Part shown: in pieces, positions 1 to 10,567 of the stretch
Numbering within the stretch: position 1 is the first letter of the stretch
How the letters are laid out: each line of letters begins with the position of its first letter
NCBI GenBank assembly: GCA_021767785.1
Contig: JAASSR010000003.1
Coordinates: 1-64,000 of the forward strand
Source of the DNA: Methanolobus sp.
GTDB lineage: Archaea > Halobacteriota > Methanosarcinia > Methanosarcinales > Methanosarcinaceae
Length of the DNA: 64,000 nt
Direction of reading: 5' to 3'
The notes under the pieces: generated by a model
What the model was told of the DNA's origin: nothing
Database searches by the model: none
What the model saw: the letters and a program-made list of their open reading frames with translations, nothing else
Program-made: the position numbers and the translations under genes

Positions 1-219
1 AACATCAAGGAAATTATCACATTGGCTAAGATGGTAAAAAGGAATTCTCATGGGATATTGGAATCAATTAAACAAGGTATCAGTAATGGTGTTGTTGAAG
101 GATTGAACAACAAGATTAAGACTGCTTTTAAGAGATCATATGGATTAAAGACTGAGAAGTGTAGGAATACTATGATATTCTTGATGGCAGGTAAACTCAG
201 TTTACCCACACGATGTTAA
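1..219 (+). CDS. ISL3-family transposase, C-terminal fragment (cut by window edge)
   Basis: The reading frame is open from the first base, so the start lies outside the window; a TTG at 22 is only an internal codon. The peptide contains a run like GISNGVVEGLNNKIK followed by KRSYGLKT, which matches the C-terminal end of the DDE domain of ISL3-type transposases (the ...N-x-x-x-E-G-x-N-x-K-I-K... block carrying the last catalytic Glu). Whether the element is intact cannot be judged, because its left end and left inverted repeat are outside the window and no right inverted repeat could be confirmed. It would cut and paste or copy an insertion sequence. Family assignment is fairly safe; intactness is unknown. 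Confidence 0.75.
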   Translation, partial: NIKEIITLAKMVKRNSHGILESIKQGISNGVVEGLNNKIKTAFKRSYGLKTEKCRNTMIFLMAGKLSLPTRC

Positions 220-242
220 AGAGATCCGGTTTTTTAAATTTG

Positions 243-304
<62 letters not shown>

Positions 305-422
305 TGCTATTTAAAATTATTTTAAAGAAAGTATGAATACAAAAAATGTGAAGATAATTATATATAGAAGAACAAACAATCTACTTTCGCTTAGAAATGA
401 TACCATACCTAAGGGGAAAATT

Positions 423-1280
423 ATGGGAAACATGCTAAAAACCACTTTATTACTTGCTTCTCTTACAGGTTTACTTGTTATAGTAGGCCGTATGATAGGA
501 GGAGTATCCGGAATGATAATTGCATTTGCATTTGCAATAATCATGAACTTCGGAAGTTACTGGTATAGTGACAAGATAGTCCTGAAAATGTACCGTGCTC
601 AGGAGGTCACAGAAGCAGAGGCACCACAACTTCATGGAATCGTCCAGAAACTGGCCATGCGCGCAAACCTTCCGATGCCAAAGGTCTACATAGTCAATAC
701 TTCAATGCCAAACGCATTTGCAACAGGCAGAGACCCTCAACATGCGGCAGTTGCAGCAACAACCGGGATTCTGGACCTGCTGACATCTGAAGAACTGGAA
801 GGTGTACTGGCGCATGAAATGGCTCACGTCAAGAACCGTGACACTCTGATAAGTGCCATTGCAGCAACAATTGCAGGTGTTATTACAATGATAGCTACCT
901 GGGTCAAATGGGCAGCCATATTCGGAGGAATCGGAGGAAGAGATAACAACGGTGCAAACAATATCATCGGCTTTCTCGCACTGGCAATCGTTGCACCACT
1001 GGCAGCTACGATAATACAACTTGCCATTTCAAGATCAAGGGAATTCGCAGCCGATGAAGAAGGGGCACGTATCTCCCAGAAACCCTGGGCACTTGCAAGT
1101 GCGCTTGAAAAACTGGAATACGGAAGTTCTCACTATCGTCAGAGAAGAGGCGACGTACAACCTTCAGAGTCGACCGCCCACATGTTCATCGTAAACCCTC
1201 TTAAGGGCAGCTCGATAATGAACCTGTTCAGAACACACCCAGTAACAGAAGAGCGTATCAAACGCCTGCGTTCCATGTGA
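423..1280 (+). CDS. htpX: HtpX-family membrane zinc metalloprotease
   Basis: Predicted M48-family integral membrane protease that degrades misfolded membrane proteins. The HEMAH zinc-binding motif sits in [14 protein letters not shown] at about residue 130, and the third zinc ligand is the Glu of [11 protein letters not shown]. Two hydrophobic segments at the N-terminus and two after HEMAH fit the family topology. I chose ATG 423 (about 285 aa) because AAGGGG lies just upstream and the family normally begins close to the first membrane segment. The frame is open back to an ATG at 333, which would add 30 residues without family resemblance. The gene stands alone, downstream of the microsatellite and IS remnant. 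Confidence 0.9.
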   Translation: MGNMLKTTLLLASLTGLLVIVGRMIGGVSGMIIAFAFAIIMNFGSYWYSDKIVLKMYRAQEVTEAEAPQLHGIVQKLAMRANLPMPKVYIVNTSMPNAFATGRDPQHAAVAATTGILDLLTSEELEGVLAHEMAHVKNRDTLISAIAATIAGVITMIATWVKWAAIFGGIGGRDNNGANNIIGFLALAIVAPLAATIIQLAISRSREFAADEEGARISQKPWALASALEKLEYGSSHYRQRRGDVQPSESTAHMFIVNPLKGSSIMNLFRTHPVTEERIKRLRSM

Positions 1281-1307
1281 GAATGATAATTACCCAGAAT
1301 ATCAGAT

Positions 1308-1754
1308 CTAAAAATTAAAGAGGCTTGTCTGTCCCCTTTCCACAAGATGGATGACCTCTATGTCTTTTTCTTCAAATTTTACGGACAGATAGTTTCGGTG
1401 GCAACCCTTAGGACTCTTTTCCGCACACATCAACACCAATCGTCCATCAGCTTCATTAACTTTCCTGATCAGATCTATAAGTCTCTCCAGACTCTTTCTG
1501 AAAGAATCCGTAGACATATATTCAATATAAGTAGAGTCACGCATACCACCCACACCTTCACAATGAGAATAGGATATTCCGATCTTCGGAAGTAACTTTT
1601 CCAGTGATTCCCTGTCATAATCCTTAAATGTGGACTGTGGGTATCTTCTTATATCCACCAGATGTGTTATTTTGTTCGCTGTCAGCATATCCATAAAATC
1701 ATTTATCTGCCGATTTCCATATCCTATTGTGTAGCATTTCATTCCTGGCACCAT
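1308..1754 (-). CDS. DUF488 family protein
   Basis: About 148 aa. The N-terminal CYTIGYGNR block, the LVDIRRYPQS segment and the C-terminal LMCAEKSPKGCHR block are hallmarks of DUF488, a widespread small cytoplasmic family with no established biochemical role. The conserved Cys and His in CAEK...CHR look like a possible metal or active site, which is inference. The start is uncertain: TTG 1757, ATG 1754, GTG 1751 and ATG 1742 are all possible. ATG 1742 starts closest to the usual family N-terminus. The gene is convergent with htpX, with 27 bases between the stops. Confidence 0.8.
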   Translation of the reverse strand: MVPGMKCYTIGYGNRQINDFMDMLTANKITHLVDIRRYPQSTFKDYDRESLEKLLPKIGISYSHCEGVGGMRDSTYIEYMSTDSFRKSLERLIDLIRKVNEADGRLVLMCAEKSPKGCHRNYLSVKFEEKDIEVIHLVERGQTSLFNF

Positions 1755-1757
1755 CAA

Positions 1758-2070
1758 TTACCCATAAGTTGTGATAATTCAAATTTAAACGAATGTTATT
1801 AGCATGTTTGCTGCATCCGATAAAAACAGTTCGGAACAATTATGTTCTACAGACCTCTAATATTATCTTCAATGAGCTATAATCCATTGTCATCGATAAG
1901 AATATCATTAAGAACCGCTATTTTTCTTCTGATCATTACAGTATAAGGAAAAATTCATATTGGTCTTGAATAAACTTAATGTGGAAATTCCTTTGTATTC
2001 AATATAGGGAATGGTATCTGAAGGATATCAAATGAGTACACTTTATTCAAACTTTAATCAAGAGGATAAA
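1758..2070. other. Non-coding gap before aroA
   Basis: AT-rich intergenic stretch of about 310 bases between the divergent DUF488 gene and aroA. I see no convincing ORF, tRNA or strong hairpin. It must hold the promoters for both flanking genes, but no TATA element stood out clearly enough to call. Confidence 0.5.
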
Positions 2071-3348
2071 ATGAAAGTATCTGTCAGCACTTCAAAGATA
2101 AAAGGTGAAGTTTTTGCACCACCGTCTAAAAGTTATACCCACCGGGCGATAACAGTTGCCGCCCTGTCGGATGAATGTGTCATCCGCAGACCCCTCATGT
2201 CAGCTGATACACTTGCAACAATACGTGCATGCGAAGATTTCGGAGCAAACATAGAACAGTCCGAAGGTAAATTAAAAATAGTGGGGTTGAACGGCAAACC
2301 GTTTGTTCCAAATAACGTGATAGATGTTGCAAATTCGGGAACCACCCTGCGATTTATGACAGCCGTTGCCGCACTCACAAATGGTGTGACAGTACTTACT
2401 GGTGACAGTTCAGTCAGGAATCGTCCAAATCAGCCACTTCTGGACGTACTCAACAGGCTTGGCGTAGAAGCATATTCTACCAGAGGAAACGGATGTGCAC
2501 CTCTTGTGGTGCGTGGTGGTCTGAAAGGTGCAATTACAACCATAGACGGGTCGATCAGTTCACAGTTCATTTCCGCACTTCTTATAGCATGTCCTCTGAC
2601 TACCAAGAGTACAACCCTGTCCATAAAAGGAGAGATGAAATCAAGGCCCTATGTGAACGTTACAATGGAAATTATCGAAAAGGCCGGTGCAGAGATACTC
2701 ATACAGGAAGGGAACACTATCAAGTTCATAATACCGGCTAATCAGAAATACAACCTCAAGGATTACACGGTTCCCGGAGATTTCTCATCAGCTTCCTATT
2801 TGCTGGCTGCTGCTGCAATGACAGGGTCAACTGTAACAGTGAAGAATCTCTTCCCATCCAACCAGGGAGATGTTGAGATCATCGACGTACTTGAACGTAT
2901 GGGAGCAGATATAACATGGGATAAGGAAGAAGGAGTCGTAAAGATAACAGGGAACGGTCTGAAAGGTACCGTCTTCGATGCCGGTGCGACACCCGATCTG
3001 GTACCCACCATTGCAGTACTGGCAGCATGTGCAGACGGTGTTACTGTAATTGAGAACGCAGAACATGTACGGTATAAGGAAACCGACAGATTGCATGCAA
3101 TGGCAATGGAATTGACGAAAATGGGTGTAGCTGTAAAAGAAGAACCGGACCAGTTGACAATTACCGGCGGGAAACTTCGAGGAGCAAAACTGCACGGATG
3201 GCACGATCACCGAATAATAATGGCACTTACAATTGCCGGAATGGTCGCAGGAGATACTGTGATAGATACAGCAGAATCAGTGGATATCTCCTTCCCCGAC
3301 TTCTTTGAAGTAATGCAGGGTCTGGGAGCGCATATCAATCCGTTCTGA
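2071..3348 (+). CDS. aroA: 3-phosphoshikimate 1-carboxyvinyltransferase (EPSP synthase)
   Basis: Transfers the enolpyruvyl group of PEP to shikimate 3-phosphate, the sixth step of the shikimate pathway to aromatic amino acids, in the cytoplasm. Family marks in order: PPSKSYTHRA at the N-terminus (substrate-binding Lys/Ser), NSGTTLRFM at about residue 90, RNRPNQPLLD, SSQFISALL, and near the C-terminus RYKETDRL and HDHRIIMAL. The length of 425 aa is typical. ATG 2071 was chosen because AGAGG stands seven bases upstream and the protein then begins MKVSVSTSKIKG; an earlier in-frame start at 2011 would add 20 residues with no family support. No other shikimate gene is adjacent. Confidence 0.95.
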   Translation: MKVSVSTSKIKGEVFAPPSKSYTHRAITVAALSDECVIRRPLMSADTLATIRACEDFGANIEQSEGKLKIVGLNGKPFVPNNVIDVANSGTTLRFMTAVAALTNGVTVLTGDSSVRNRPNQPLLDVLNRLGVEAYSTRGNGCAPLVVRGGLKGAITTIDGSISSQFISALLIACPLTTKSTTLSIKGEMKSRPYVNVTMEIIEKAGAEILIQEGNTIKFIIPANQKYNLKDYTVPGDFSSASYLLAAAAMTGSTVTVKNLFPSNQGDVEIIDVLERMGADITWDKEEGVVKITGNGLKGTVFDAGATPDLVPTIAVLAACADGVTVIENAEHVRYKETDRLHAMAMELTKMGVAVKEEPDQLTITGGKLRGAKLHGWHDHRIIMALTIAGMVAGDTVIDTAESVDISFPDFFEVMQGLGAHINPF

Positions 3349-3362
3349 TATAAGAATTAAAG

Positions 3363-3388
3363 AAAAAGGAAGAATCCTTCCCTTTTTT
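3363..3388. terminator. Bidirectional terminator between aroA and the hydantoinase gene
   Basis: GGAAG (3368-3372) and CTTCC (3377-3381) pair over an AATC loop. The hairpin is flanked by an A-run on the left and a six-T run (3383-3388) on the right, so it can end transcription in both directions. It lies between two convergent stop codons, as expected. Confidence 0.65.
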
Positions 3389-5436
3389 CATTTTCCTGAA
3401 TAAGAACCGTTGGCAGTTCTGCTACTAATTGCTTTTTTGCGCATGTAATCAGGAATTACATCTTTTTCCACAACAAGTTTGGATGTACCTATACCGACTA
3501 CAATTACCTTACTTTCAACGGGTTCTTCACCTTCTCTTACCATCAGGTCCTTTTTTCTCACTTCTATCTCTACCTCATCTTTTGAATAACCTGCAGACCT
3601 CATATAATCCATGATGAAATCCTTGCCGGTCTTTCTGGCAAAATCAAAAGCCTGAGCATAGTCAGGGAAGATCTCCCTTCCATCAGGAGTGAAAACAAAA
3701 TAACTTACAACCTCTTTTGCACTTTTCAGTTCCTCATCTGTTACATCCTCACCTGTTATCGGAGCGAAATCTCTCTTGATAAGTATCTCTATGCGCTTGA
3801 TACCTTTACCTACTAGTGCACCTACGGCATTCCCCACACGTGCGTATTCGGGAACAACAATGTTGGCTTCGATGAGATCTTCCATCTCTTTCTTATAAGC
3901 AACAACAGGACCACCCAGAAGTATCACAGGAGTTTCAACTTTAAAGCGTGTATAATTCTCTCCGGAGAGCATCTGATCAATTACAGACTGAGGAATTCCG
4001 TCAACAAGATAAGATACAAGATCCGAGGCCATGTTCTTTGCTACCTTCTTCTTTACCATGGTAGCGACCTCTTCCTTAGTGACACGCAATTGTTTTGCAA
4101 GTTTTTCAGCACCTATCATAGAAGCTTCTGTTTCCCAGTTCCTGAAGTCTCCAAGGACATGCAGAGCATCTGTAGGTGTGAAACCAATTGCCTGCACAAG
4201 ACGCTTCTGGATAAGACCATCAAGTGCACGGACACTCGGCTGTTTTTTCAAACGGCGGAAAAGTTCAACATAAGATATCGGAGTTCCCTGTATGACATCA
4301 TATACCTCTTCCTCACTCCTGCTAAGTTCAAGTGGTCTGAGCCCTGTACGTACAAAGAACTTTGTTGGCTGTATATTCTCACAGAGAAGTTTTCTTGAAG
4401 GGGATTTTGACTCCTTCAATCTCTCAAGGAAACCTGCATATTCAACTGCAGCACGACAGAGAGGGATTACTCTTCTGGGGCCAACATAGAATTTCTGATC
4501 CTGTACCCAGATGTGACTATCTCCACCGGTTGCGGAAGTCTCCATTCTGATGGCTTTTACCATGGTCTTCCAGCCACCTACAACAGCACCCTGGTTACTG
4601 AGTTCAGGAACACCGTCTCTTATAAGGGCAACATCGGTACTGGTGCCTCCCACATCTATCATGGCACATGTATCACATTTTGTAAGGAAGGATGCGCCTA
4701 CAAGACTTGCAGCAGGTCCGGAAAATATTGATTCTATGGGACGCTCCAGAGCCTCATCCATACCTACAATTGAACCATCACATTTTAGCATGAGCAAATT
4801 GGCATCCATACCCCTGGATTTTATGTCCTGCATAATTGACTGGATGAACTTATGAGTAATGGGCAAAAGCTGGGCATTAAGATAGGCGGTAATAGCCCTG
4901 TCGTATGCACCAACTTCCTGGGATAGTTCGTGTCCGCATACAACAGGAAGTCCGGTGAGTTCACGGATAATCTCCTTAACACGAAGTTCATGTTCTGAGT
5001 TACGGTTACTGAAGAAGGATGATACCGAAAATGCCGCAACATGATCCTTTACCTCAAGGGCAAACCTCTTAACTCCTTCCTCATCAAGCGGAGCAGCTTC
5101 TTCTCCGTTACTTGTATGACCACCACTCAACTGGACATAATAAGGTGCAGGGAACCCTTCTTTTGGAATAACATAATCACCTACAAGAATAACACCAACT
5201 GGAAAACCCGTATCTTCAAGTATAGTATTAGTAGAAAGAGTGGTTGAGACTGAAACCAACTTTACGTCCTGAACATATTCAGGATTCAGCGAATCTATTA
5301 CTTTTTTAATACCCCCAATTGGGTCCGGATAGGTGGTGAGTTCTTTTGTGGCATCCATAATCACACCATCCGAGTCACGAATTATTACACCGTCTGTAAA
5401 GGTTCCTCCGGCATCAATGCCCAGACTGTATTGCAT
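3388..5436 (-). CDS. Hydantoinase/oxoprolinase family protein
   Basis: 682 aa, cytoplasmic, ATP-dependent amidohydrolase superfamily (hydantoinase A / 5-oxoprolinase fold). The N-terminal GIDAGGTFTDGV phosphate-binding motif, STTLSTNTILE, the GPAASLVGAS segment and the MIDVGGTSTDVALI motif at about residue 258 are the ASKHA-type nucleotide-binding blocks of this family. The true substrate in methanogens is unknown, and no hydantoinase B partner is adjacent. The start is well set by AAGGAGTGA upstream of the ATG. It lies 186 bases downstream of mcrA on the same strand, behind a putative terminator, so it may be read by mcr readthrough or from its own promoter. Confidence 0.85.
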   Translation of the reverse strand: MQYSLGIDAGGTFTDGVIIRDSDGVIMDATKELTTYPDPIGGIKKVIDSLNPEYVQDVKLVSVSTTLSTNTILEDTGFPVGVILVGDYVIPKEGFPAPYYVQLSGGHTSNGEEAAPLDEEGVKRFALEVKDHVAAFSVSSFFSNRNSEHELRVKEIIRELTGLPVVCGHELSQEVGAYDRAITAYLNAQLLPITHKFIQSIMQDIKSRGMDANLLMLKCDGSIVGMDEALERPIESIFSGPAASLVGASFLTKCDTCAMIDVGGTSTDVALIRDGVPELSNQGAVVGGWKTMVKAIRMETSATGGDSHIWVQDQKFYVGPRRVIPLCRAAVEYAGFLERLKESKSPSRKLLCENIQPTKFFVRTGLRPLELSRSEEEVYDVIQGTPISYVELFRRLKKQPSVRALDGLIQKRLVQAIGFTPTDALHVLGDFRNWETEASMIGAEKLAKQLRVTKEEVATMVKKKVAKNMASDLVSYLVDGIPQSVIDQMLSGENYTRFKVETPVILLGGPVVAYKKEMEDLIEANIVVPEYARVGNAVGALVGKGIKRIEILIKRDFAPITGEDVTDEELKSAKEVVSYFVFTPDGREIFPDYAQAFDFARKTGKDFIMDYMRSAGYSKDEVEIEVRKKDLMVREGEEPVESKVIVVGIGTSKLVVEKDVIPDYMRKKAISSRTANGSYSGK

Positions 5437-5574
5437 TTTGATTCACTCCTTTAAAACAAAATCAAATTTAATAATTGATAGTGTAAAAAAGAACAGTTTT
5501 GCAATATTTAAGCATTACCATGTGATGCAGAAATAAAAAGAATAGAAACGAGAATTAAGTAAAGAATGTGTTTT

Positions 5575-5609
5575 GCACAAAAAGTGTAAGTAGCAGGCAA
5601 GAAGCCTGC
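5575..5609 (-). terminator. Putative terminator of the mcr operon
   Basis: Read on the minus strand, just after the mcrA stop codon, GCAGGC (5609-5604) pairs with GCCTGC (5598-5593) over a five-base TTCTT loop, and a T-run follows about 11 bases later. It separates mcrA from the hydantoinase gene. Because the T-run is not directly adjacent, termination may be partial. Confidence 0.5.
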
Positions 5610-5622
5610 ACTTGTTTTAAAT

Positions 5623-7341
5623 TTATTTTGCTGGTATGATGAGTGATCTCTCACCAGCAGGCTCGAACTCTCTGAGAGCTCCCTTTGCAAACTCCTTCCT
5701 TGGCTGTGTGAAGTCAAATGGCAGGAGCTTGTCTGCGAAAGCGACCTTGATCAATGGGTTGACTGCGAATGCGTCTCCACGACCGGCGTGTGCACCGGAG
5801 GTGATTGCTGCATATCCACCCTGGTGACCTACGTTCATTGCGTAGTTCGGATAGTTTGGTCCACGCAGTTCAAGAGCCAGGCCTTCGTCGGACTGGTATG
5901 AGAGTACGTTTGTGGCACCACACTGGTCCTGCAGGTCGTATCCGAAGAAACCGAGTCTTCCGAGTGCTTCCTTGTGGAGGTACATACAGAGGTACCATCC
6001 GGACAGACCAGCATTTCCGTTTCCTGTTGCGATTGAAACAGCGGAACCTGCTGCTGCGGAAAGACTTGTTGCTCTCTGGGATCCACCGAAGTGGTCTTCG
6101 AGTGTTGTTGGGTACTTCTCGTAGTTCTCGATACCGTAGATGGTGGATTCTGTTGCAATATCCTTTACTACATCGAGGCTTGCCTGTACCTTGTTGTCTG
6201 TACCCTTGTTTGCTGCACCATCGTACTTGTCGTTGATGTAGTCAACGTTGTAGTAGAGGTTGTCATCAAGGATATTGTTACAGTATGCTGCTGTTGCGTA
6301 CTGGGTGAAACCTACACCACCGGACATGTATGAACCGAGCCAGATCTGGTCGTAAAGCATACATCCTGCACCGACTACTTCAAGAGCTACGTGTGCTGGG
6401 TCTTCTGCGTCTACACGGCTTGTCTGTACGATATCTGCCATGTGACCGAATGGAACTCCTCCAGGCTCGTTTGGTGCACGTGCACGTCTTGCTGGAAGCA
6501 TGTCACCCATCTGGATAACACCAGCGTGCTTTGCTGCATATGAAAGGTCAGCTACTGCTGCTTCACCGGCACACATGCTGTATGCTGAAATGAATGACAT
6601 ACCGACCTGCATAGCCATCCACCTGCTTGTCTGACCACCGTCTGTGGTTCTGCTGACAATTGTTGGGATGTGTGCTGCCTGCCATGATGTCTTTCCGATT
6701 GCTGCCTTGATCTGTTCTGCCTGCTCTTCAGGGAATTCCTTGTTGATGTCAAGAAGGAACTGACTGTCGATCTCGTCTGCAAGTTCATCGTCACCTGTGA
6801 ACATCTTGACATAACAGTCATCTACAAGAGCAGGGTGTGTTTCGACCATGTGTTCCTGAACAACTGCTCCTCCTGGAAGTGCGTGGTTGAGTGTTTCAAG
6901 ATAATGGTTGATTGTCTCTGGTGTGACTTCGATACCGAGCCTCTTTTCGAGTGTCTCGTGAGCCATGTCCATTCCGACAATTACGGTCCTTCTGATGTCA
7001 TCCCACATCTGCTGCATTGCAGCGTTGTTGACGTAGTGAAGGTCATCGATCTCTACCATGTCATCTGTTCCGGAAAGGAAAGATGGGGTAAGTGCTCTCT
7101 GACCGAGTGGTATACCACCACAGTGCATCATTGGATTGTAACCGACAAGTCCTCTCTTCTTTGCGATATCCTGACCTGCCTTTTTCATCTCTAATTTACG
7201 TGGGTTCTGTTCAACACCAAGTCTGTAGTATTCTACAGTCTTGTCTGTGATGTCGCCACCTTCCATTTTGTTAGTACCATGTTCTTTTGTGTACTTAATC
7301 TCCATGTGTTTTGCAAACTTTCTCTGTCTGTCGTCTGCCAT
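5623..7341 (-). CDS. mcrA: Methyl-coenzyme M reductase alpha subunit
   Basis: Large catalytic subunit of Mcr, the (alpha-beta-gamma)2 nickel F430 enzyme that converts methyl-CoM plus coenzyme B to methane and the CoM-S-S-CoB heterodisulfide. 572 aa from ATG 7341, which follows GAGGTGAT; an in-frame extension to 7413 runs into mcrG and is rejected. Sites of known post-translational modification are recognisable by alignment: His272 (in AAKHAG), Arg286 (second Arg of PARRARAP), Gln422 (in FGGSQRAT), and the GYDLQDQC motif with Gly467 (thioglycine), Asp472 and Cys474. Last gene of mcrBDCGA, ten bases after mcrG. The divergent mmp10 gene beside mcrB encodes the arginine methylase. Very secure. 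Confidence 0.99.
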   Translation of the reverse strand: MADDRQRKFAKHMEIKYTKEHGTNKMEGGDITDKTVEYYRLGVEQNPRKLEMKKAGQDIAKKRGLVGYNPMMHCGGIPLGQRALTPSFLSGTDDMVEIDDLHYVNNAAMQQMWDDIRRTVIVGMDMAHETLEKRLGIEVTPETINHYLETLNHALPGGAVVQEHMVETHPALVDDCYVKMFTGDDELADEIDSQFLLDINKEFPEEQAEQIKAAIGKTSWQAAHIPTIVSRTTDGGQTSRWMAMQVGMSFISAYSMCAGEAAVADLSYAAKHAGVIQMGDMLPARRARAPNEPGGVPFGHMADIVQTSRVDAEDPAHVALEVVGAGCMLYDQIWLGSYMSGGVGFTQYATAAYCNNILDDNLYYNVDYINDKYDGAANKGTDNKVQASLDVVKDIATESTIYGIENYEKYPTTLEDHFGGSQRATSLSAAAGSAVSIATGNGNAGLSGWYLCMYLHKEALGRLGFFGYDLQDQCGATNVLSYQSDEGLALELRGPNYPNYAMNVGHQGGYAAITSGAHAGRGDAFAVNPLIKVAFADKLLPFDFTQPRKEFAKGALREFEPAGERSLIIPAK

Positions 7342-7351
7342 TATAATCACC

Positions 7352-8101
7352 TCAGTTCTCCGGCTTGAAACCATAAGCGGTTCTCTGATCGAATACCCTG
7401 TGTACCCATTCAATTACTTCGGAGTCGTCTCTGAATGCTACGTTGTCAACACGGTATATGGTTGTTCTCTTTGCTGCTTCATCTGCAGACATTGGTTTTC
7501 CGAGATTGACCTTCTTGTCGATCGGTCTTCCTACCTGGTCCTTGTGCATTATGATTACATCGCCTTCTTTTCTGCACCTGTCGAGCATGTCAAACATCAC
7601 ACCGTCTTCTGGAAGTCTGAGTGAGTGACCGTGTACTGTTGCACCTCTGAGACTTGCAAGTGCAGGGCATGTCATTTCAGTTTCCATCTGGAACTTTGCG
7701 ATCTCTTCCATGTCCCTTTCACGAGCCTCAACGACCTGACGACCGGAAAGTGTACCTGGGTCGACACCTCTGAAGTTGATTGCTGCGTTGTAGGATCTGA
7801 AGTATGGTGTTGCTGGTGCGTTGTACATTGAGTCAACAAACTGTACATATCTTACCCTGTCACCAGCCTTTGCTCCTGCCGTTGGTTCTACGAGTTCCCT
7901 GATGGAACACTCTGGTTCACCCATTTCTGCAAGAGGTGGGTGTGTGCTTGGGTAGTCGCTACCTGGTGCACGGTGTCCGAGAACAAGTGTCAGGTCATCG
8001 TCGGAGATCTCTCTGAGCTTCTCGACCTTACCGGACATGTGTTTTCTTCTGTTTTCAGCAACTGACGTTGCTCCTGGATAATATTGTGGTTCATATGCCA
8101 T
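7352..8101 (-). CDS. mcrG: Methyl-coenzyme M reductase gamma subunit
   Basis: Smallest structural subunit of Mcr (249 aa), completing the active-site channel that binds coenzyme F430, CoM and CoB. The N-terminal [10 protein letters not shown], the [18 protein letters not shown] block and the [15 protein letters not shown] segment are characteristic. The gene lies between mcrC (12 bases upstream) and mcrA (10 bases downstream), the standard order. Starts with ATG after an AGGAGTG ribosome-binding site. Confidence 0.98.
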   Translation of the reverse strand: MAYEPQYYPGATSVAENRRKHMSGKVEKLREISDDDLTLVLGHRAPGSDYPSTHPPLAEMGEPECSIRELVEPTAGAKAGDRVRYVQFVDSMYNAPATPYFRSYNAAINFRGVDPGTLSGRQVVEARERDMEEIAKFQMETEMTCPALASLRGATVHGHSLRLPEDGVMFDMLDRCRKEGDVIIMHKDQVGRPIDKKVNLGKPMSADEAAKRTTIYRVDNVAFRDDSEVIEWVHRVFDQRTAYGFKPEN

Positions 8102-8113
8102 AATTATTCACTC

Positions 8114-8728
8114 CTAATTCTCTAATGATCTCATTGTGGTTTTCACGGCTTTCACGAGTTCGTTCAGTTTTTCCCTCGAACATGATTCGCCTCGTGTAAC
8201 TCCCGTCACAATTTCCATTACCCTTCCTTTCGCTAAAATATCACTATCCTGTGGTTTTACAAGTCTTGTCCTTATTCCTGCCATTGCAAAATCCTCGAAA
8301 TCAACGAGGGTCTGACAAACAACTACCGCAGGAATATCCGCTTCTTCAAGTATTGCTTTTACTTTTCTTACCACATGGTCCCTTATGTTCCCCGTGTGGA
8401 TAACAGCAACTTTGTGCCTGTTGATCTGTGCTATCTCCTCAGGACTTATACCAAAAGAGCCGGAACCCATATTGGTGTCCGGTACACCGGAACCGGTGTT
8501 AAGCACAAGCACACTTACCTGAATTTCCTCGCGGCGCATACCATATGTGAGTTCACACACAGGTTTTGTGATATGTCTTCTGCCGGGACTCATTGCAACT
8601 GCGATGACATCCGGTCTTCCGGTTTCGGAAAGAGTACCACGCTGGGCGAGTCCTCCTCCTCTGCCAAGACCCATACCATGTCTGCAATCAACAACCTGTG
8701 TTTCCCGATCGAACACTATATCACTCAT
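8114..8728 (-). CDS. mcrC: Methyl-coenzyme M reductase operon protein C
   Basis: 204 aa accessory protein, not part of the crystallised reductase. The family is reported as a component of the ATP-dependent Mcr activation complex that reduces nickel F430 to Ni(I). Recognised by CRHGMGLGRGGGLAQRGTLS near residue 16 and by NTGSGVPDTNMGSGSFGIS. The start overlaps the end of mcrD by 8 bases, so translation is probably coupled. Activation role is from family knowledge; nothing in this protein departs from the family. Confidence 0.95.
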   Translation of the reverse strand: MSDIVFDRETQVVDCRHGMGLGRGGGLAQRGTLSETGRPDVIAVAMSPGRRHITKPVCELTYGMRREEIQVSVLVLNTGSGVPDTNMGSGSFGISPEEIAQINRHKVAVIHTGNIRDHVVRKVKAILEEADIPAVVVCQTLVDFEDFAMAGIRTRLVKPQDSDILAKGRVMEIVTGVTRGESCSREKLNELVKAVKTTMRSLEN

Positions 8729-9215
8729 CCTTTTCAGGTTTAAGGATACATACGGGATGATTTTTCAGTTTTCCTTTCGGATCTGTCATTCCGATCATCA
8801 TTGGATCAGCACCCGGACCTCTTTTTGCATAGTCGGTTACGGTCTGCCTTCTCGGAATGAAATTACCTTCCCTGAATTCAAATGATACAGGAAGAAGATC
8901 TTCACAAACTTCCCTGACCTGCTCTTTTACATCTGCGTCTATAACCTCCATACGGATGCTACCGACATATACAGCAAGTTCTATCGCCTGGCCTCCAACT
9001 TCTATAACAGTATTCCCCGGATGGTTCACAGGCATTCCTGTGGCAGGTCCGTAAGGAACGGTCTGGGGAAGTCTGGGGCCATGAACAAACAACCTGATAA
9101 CACCACTAAGGTCAGCTATCTCGTTGAGTAAGTTCTGGGCCGTTTCGGGTTTAAGCAACCTTGAAGGGAATATTTCAAGCTGCAAAGTGTTTGTGTCTGA
9201 AAAAGCTTCGGACAT
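8721..9215 (-). CDS. mcrD: Methyl-coenzyme M reductase operon protein D
   Basis: 164 aa accessory protein encoded in nearly all mcr operons but not found in the purified enzyme; proposed to act in assembly or F430 delivery. Family features: LQLEIFPSRLLKPETAQNLL at the N-terminus and the LFVHGPRLPQTVPYGPATG segment. AAAGGTAAAACA before the ATG sets the start. It lies 47 bases downstream of mcrB and overlaps mcrC by 8 bases. Confidence 0.95.
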   Translation of the reverse strand: MSEAFSDTNTLQLEIFPSRLLKPETAQNLLNEIADLSGVIRLFVHGPRLPQTVPYGPATGMPVNHPGNTVIEVGGQAIELAVYVGSIRMEVIDADVKEQVREVCEDLLPVSFEFREGNFIPRRQTVTDYAKRGPGADPMMIGMTDPKGKLKNHPVCILKPEKDE

Positions 9216-9262
9216 TGTTTTACCTTTATAATTTGTGATATTTAAAGGAGGGAATTTGTGTC

Positions 9263-10567
9263 TTAGAGAGCTCCTGCTACTGCCTTTATTGGCTCCTTGA
9301 ACTCTTTGATTGATCCAAATACGCTTCCGACAAGTCCTGATGTCTTCTCTACGGAGAACATCTGAGTACCTGCATCAAGTGAGACTGCTGCACATACACA
9401 TGGAATTGCGAAACCTCTGGAGTGCCTGGTTACTACGTGGTTACCGTTGAAGATACCTGGCCCACCGCCACCATAGATGGAGTGACTGAAGAATGAGAAT
9501 CCTACTGCGGTACCCTGTGCTCTACCCATGTCACAGCCTGGAAGACCTGTTTCCTTCTCAAGCATATCGTTGAAGTAGAGAATGGTTGAGGATACGTTCT
9601 GAGCTGCTCTGCCTGCACCACAGTTCACCATGGTTGCTGCAAGCTGACCTGCTGCTGCACATGCATTCCACATTGAAACGTCATTTGCCTTGTAGAAGTT
9701 GTAGCCGGATGGTGCTGTCTTGTCAACTGATATCACATCAAGTTCAAGAGCCTTGTCGACTACGGACTGGATCACAGTACCTATTGTACCGTCCTTACCG
9801 TTCTCTTTTACAAGATCGTAAACTACATTGTTTGCGTTAAGACCCTGATATGCAAGACCGAGTAACTGGTGTCTCTCGAATTGTCCCACAGCATTACCCA
9901 TCTCGTACATACCTACCTGCTCGTAGATGGATGAAAGTGCTGCTGCATTCATTGCCTTCTTACCGGTGATTGCTGCAATGTGGTTTGTTGTGATGTTCCT
10001 CAGAGAGTAACCAAGACCTTCGTTCTTCTGCGGGATACTGAGAATGGACTGAACATTACCACCGGACATATCCATTGTCTGAGGGTAGCTTCCCCATACA
10101 GCGGACTTTACGATAGGTGCATCGAACATGTCAGTGTTGAACATGTCAATGATGGTCTGGACCACTGCTGCACCTGTTACGGTACTTGCGGATACGAAAT
10201 CTGCACCCACCTGTGATCTTACGCTTGGAACCTGGACGATCATCTGCTTTCCGCCACCAAGTTCCTTTACATTGGTGTCATCATCATCGCTTACGCTTAC
10301 CAGTTTTGCTACAGCATCCTGGATTGCGCCTGCATTGCCAACGATATCATAATCAAGTTCCCTACCAAGGATCTTCTTCTTCTTTCCACCTAATGCACCT
10401 GTCTTAAGTGCTTTTTCGATTCCTGCGAGATTAACTGCAACAGTCCTCTTGGTGTCTTTTATGATATTTTGTATTGCTGTGTTTCTTGTTGGCGCAATAT
10501 CTATGAGATCAACGCCGCTTTCCAACAGTTTACCTCTGTCGTCGTAAATGTCTATTTTATCAGACAC
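9263..10567 (-). CDS. mcrB: Methyl-coenzyme M reductase beta subunit
   Basis: Beta subunit (434 aa) of the Mcr hexamer and first gene of the operon. Recognised by [16 protein letters not shown], the [19 protein letters not shown] block, and the C-terminal [20 protein letters not shown] and [20 protein letters not shown] blocks that line the active site. Translation starts at GTG 10567, supported by a strong AGGAGG nine bases upstream. The family role in heterodisulfide-forming methane release is certain. Confidence 0.99.
   Translation of the reverse strand: MSDKIDIYDDRGKLLESGVDLIDIAPTRNTAIQNIIKDTKRTVAVNLAGIEKALKTGALGGKKKKILGRELDYDIVGNAGAIQDAVAKLVSVSDDDDTNVKELGGGKQMIVQVPSVRSQVGADFVSASTVTGAAVVQTIIDMFNTDMFDAPIVKSAVWGSYPQTMDMSGGNVQSILSIPQKNEGLGYSLRNITTNHIAAITGKKAMNAAALSSIYEQVGMYEMGNAVGQFERHQLLGLAYQGLNANNVVYDLVKENGKDGTIGTVIQSVVDKALELDVISVDKTAPSGYNFYKANDVSMWNACAAAGQLAATMVNCGAGRAAQNVSSTILYFNDMLEKETGLPGCDMGRAQGTAVGFSFFSHSIYGGGGPGIFNGNHVVTRHSRGFAIPCVCAAVSLDAGTQMFSVEKTSGLVGSVFGSIKEFKEPIKAVAGAL

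Noticed and set aside
333-422. 30-residue N-terminal extension of HtpX
   Set aside because: No resemblance to the family; ATG 423 has a better ribosome-binding site and normal length.
5805-6333. Several 70-140-codon ORFs antisense to mcrA
   Set aside because: Shadow frames of a highly constrained gene; no ribosome-binding sites or family resemblance.
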